From Chloroflexota bacterium (GTDB taxonomy: Bacteria; Chloroflexota; Anaerolineae; Anaerolineales; UBA11858): a stretch of DNA of 8,538 nt. The position numbers and the translations under genes were made by a program. The stretch is from positions 1 to 8,538 of the forward strand of contig DOTA01000469.1 of NCBI GenBank assembly GCA_003513015.1, written 5' to 3'. The notes under the pieces are model-generated. The model saw only the letters and a program-made list of their open reading frames with translations, ran no database searches and was not told where the DNA came from. Positions 7,507 to 8,538 of this stretch are shown piece by piece (within the stretch, counting starts at the first letter, position 1; every line of letters begins with the position of its first letter).

Positions 7507-7522
7507 TGCGATAATTATGGCA
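7507..7522. promoter_or_regulatory. Near-palindromic double extended -10 element (possible bidirectional promoter)
   Basis: TGCGATAATTATGGCA is a 16-bp inverted repeat with a single mismatched pair. Rightward it reads TGC-GATAAT (7507-7515), an extended -10 with a 4/6 -35 match TGGTCA at 7487-7492 (17-base spacer). Leftward it reads TGC-CATAAT (7522-7514), with no good -35. Predicted starts are near 7522 (rightward, toward the GNAT gene) and 7507 (leftward, toward the helicase gene). It sits in the divergent intergenic region. A dimeric-regulator operator is the alternative reading. Confidence 0.45.
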
Positions 7523-7547
7523 GGAAACGAGATACAGGCTTTTTGAT

Positions 7548-7552
7548 AGGAA
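7548..7552 (+). promoter_or_regulatory. RBS that decides the GNAT start
   Basis: AGGAA lies 5 bases before the ATG at 7558. The frame is open back to an ATG at 7486, but that one has no RBS, lies upstream of the predicted -10, and would add 24 residues unlike a GNAT N-terminus. Confidence 0.7.
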
Positions 7553-7557
7553 ACCTC

Positions 7558-8535
7558 ATGCAACCTGAAATTCGCAAACTGACTTTTCGGAATCTTCTGA
7601 CCGAACAAGACTACCCGTTGTTGCTGGAACTCAACCTGCGCAGCCGCCAAGCCGATCACATGCCGGAGCCGGTTACATTAGAAGCCATCGCTCAGGTGCT
7701 TACCAACATGGATGAGCCAACCCAGGAGCAGGGTGTAATTTTCGCTGCTCTTGCAGGGACACCTATCGGCTACAGTCGCCTGGGCTGGTATTCCAGCCGT
7801 CCCGCAACGCGGCTTTACTTCCAGATCAGCTTCATGGTTCCCGAAGAGCGCGCTTTCTGGCCGGCCCTGATCGCCGAGAACGAGCGCCGTTTGGGGCAAT
7901 TCGCGGCCGAACACCCGCCCGTTCCGGAACGATACTTCCAGGCCTGGGCTTCGGACCGCCAAAAGGATTGGATGGCGGTATTAGAAAGTTCCGGGTATCA
8001 GGTCGTGCGGCGCTTTAATAACATGCTCTATCCACTTGGCCAAGCGCCTGCCATGCCCCTGCCCGCCGGACTGGAGATCCGACCAGTGCTGCCCATGCAC
8101 ATGCGCAAAATTTGGGAAGCGCAAAAGGAGATGAACGCCGGGCTGTTTGAAAATGTGGCCGAAGATTGGCTGGATGAAAAATACCCGGCCTGGCTGGCCA
8201 ACCCGGAGAACAACCCGCGTTTCTGGCAGGTGGCCTGGGATGGCGATCAGTTAGCCGGAATGGTGCTAGCGCGCCTGGATGAAAAGGAAGCTAAAAAACA
8301 ACACGGCAAGCATGGTCATACCGAACACATTTACGTGCGGCCACAGTACCGCGGGCGCGGTCTTGCCAGTGCCCTGATCGCCCGCAGCCTGCAAATGTTG
8401 CAGGAGCAGGGCGTCAGCGAAGCGGAATTGGGCGTGGACGCCGAAAACGAAAGCGCAGCATTTCACCTGTATGAGCGCTTGGGATACAAAACTTTCAGTG
8501 TCGATACCTGGTTTCGAAAAGCCATGAATATATAA
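7558..8535 (+). CDS. Tandem GNAT-family N-acetyltransferase
   Basis: A 325-residue protein with two GNAT folds, transferring an acyl group from acyl-CoA to an amine. The N-terminal copy (about 5-160) starts EIRKLTFRNLLTEQDYPLLL and carries core strands (VIFAALAGTPIGYSRLGWY, 60-78) but no clear CoA-binding loop, so it is probably degenerate. The C-terminal copy (about 172-325) is complete: LEIRPVLPMHMRKIWEAQ opens it, HIYVRPQYRGRGLASALI (257-274) holds the pyrophosphate-binding RxxGxG/A loop, and LGVDAENESAAFHLYERLGY (291-310) is the usual motif B. This two-domain plan, active in the second copy, is like mycothiol synthase MshD, but nothing specific points to mycothiol. The substrate cannot be read. 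It stands alone at the right edge, divergent from the helicase gene, with which it may share a promoter region. The start at 7558 is chosen for its AGGAA RBS. Confidence 0.85.
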   Translation: MQPEIRKLTFRNLLTEQDYPLLLELNLRSRQADHMPEPVTLEAIAQVLTNMDEPTQEQGVIFAALAGTPIGYSRLGWYSSRPATRLYFQISFMVPEERAFWPALIAENERRLGQFAAEHPPVPERYFQAWASDRQKDWMAVLESSGYQVVRRFNNMLYPLGQAPAMPLPAGLEIRPVLPMHMRKIWEAQKEMNAGLFENVAEDWLDEKYPAWLANPENNPRFWQVAWDGDQLAGMVLARLDEKEAKKQHGKHGHTEHIYVRPQYRGRGLASALIARSLQMLQEQGVSEAELGVDAENESAAFHLYERLGYKTFSVDTWFRKAMNI

Positions 8536-8538
8536 ACG

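Noticed and set aside
7486..7557. Longer GNAT start at the ATG at 7486
   Set aside because: No RBS, upstream of the predicted -10, and the extra residues do not look like a GNAT N-terminus; the ATG at 7558 has AGGAA 5 bases before it.

Overview
The window looks like bacterial chromosome of moderately high GC with tightly packed genes. Protein style (Gln/Leu/Pro-rich, PD-(D/E)XK-XPD helicase, NifH-misnamed alpha/alpha-barrel family, large UvrA paralog) suggests Chloroflexota, perhaps Anaerolineae. That placement is inference from gene content, not proof. No rRNA, tRNA, CRISPR array, insertion sequence or integrase is visible.

Region by region. (1) 2-2848 (+): the 3' part of a very large UvrA-family ABC ATPase that enters from the left edge. 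It shows the end of one NBD-II-type ATPase module followed by a complete second UvrA-like copy (NBD-I type plus NBD-II type), so the full protein is probably a tandem, four-ATPase UvrA. The complete copy lacks the UvrB-binding domain. (2) 2845-3891 (+): an alpha/alpha-barrel (prenyltransferase/squalene-cyclase repeat) protein, translationally coupled to the UvrA-like gene by an ATGA overlap. (3) 3892-4367: an AT-richer stretch holding a roughly 46-codon 5' fragment of a wax ester synthase/diacylglycerol acyltransferase gene with its RBS. (4) 4368-4847 (-): a short protein resembling the RecA/KaiC ATPase core without a P-loop; its 5' end is uncertain. (5) 4848-5042: short intergenic stretch with a 12-bp palindrome. 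(6) 5043-7424 (-): a fused RecB-type PD-(D/E)XK nuclease and XPD/DinG-type iron-sulfur helicase. (7) 7425-7557: divergent intergenic region with a nearly symmetric double -10 element that may fire in both directions. (8) 7558-8535 (+): a tandem GNAT N-acetyltransferase.

Three of the genes (UvrA-like, nuclease-helicase, RecA-like) belong to families that act on DNA, so the window may be a loose DNA-repair neighbourhood. However, they are not one operon: the UvrA-like and barrel genes form one rightward unit, while the helicase and RecA-like genes lie leftward. The truncated acyltransferase between them marks a rearranged, decaying boundary. I see no clear defence or mobile system. The most distinctive items are the tandem UvrA without a UvrB site, its coupling to a barrel protein, the P-loop-less RecA-like protein, and the symmetric promoter.
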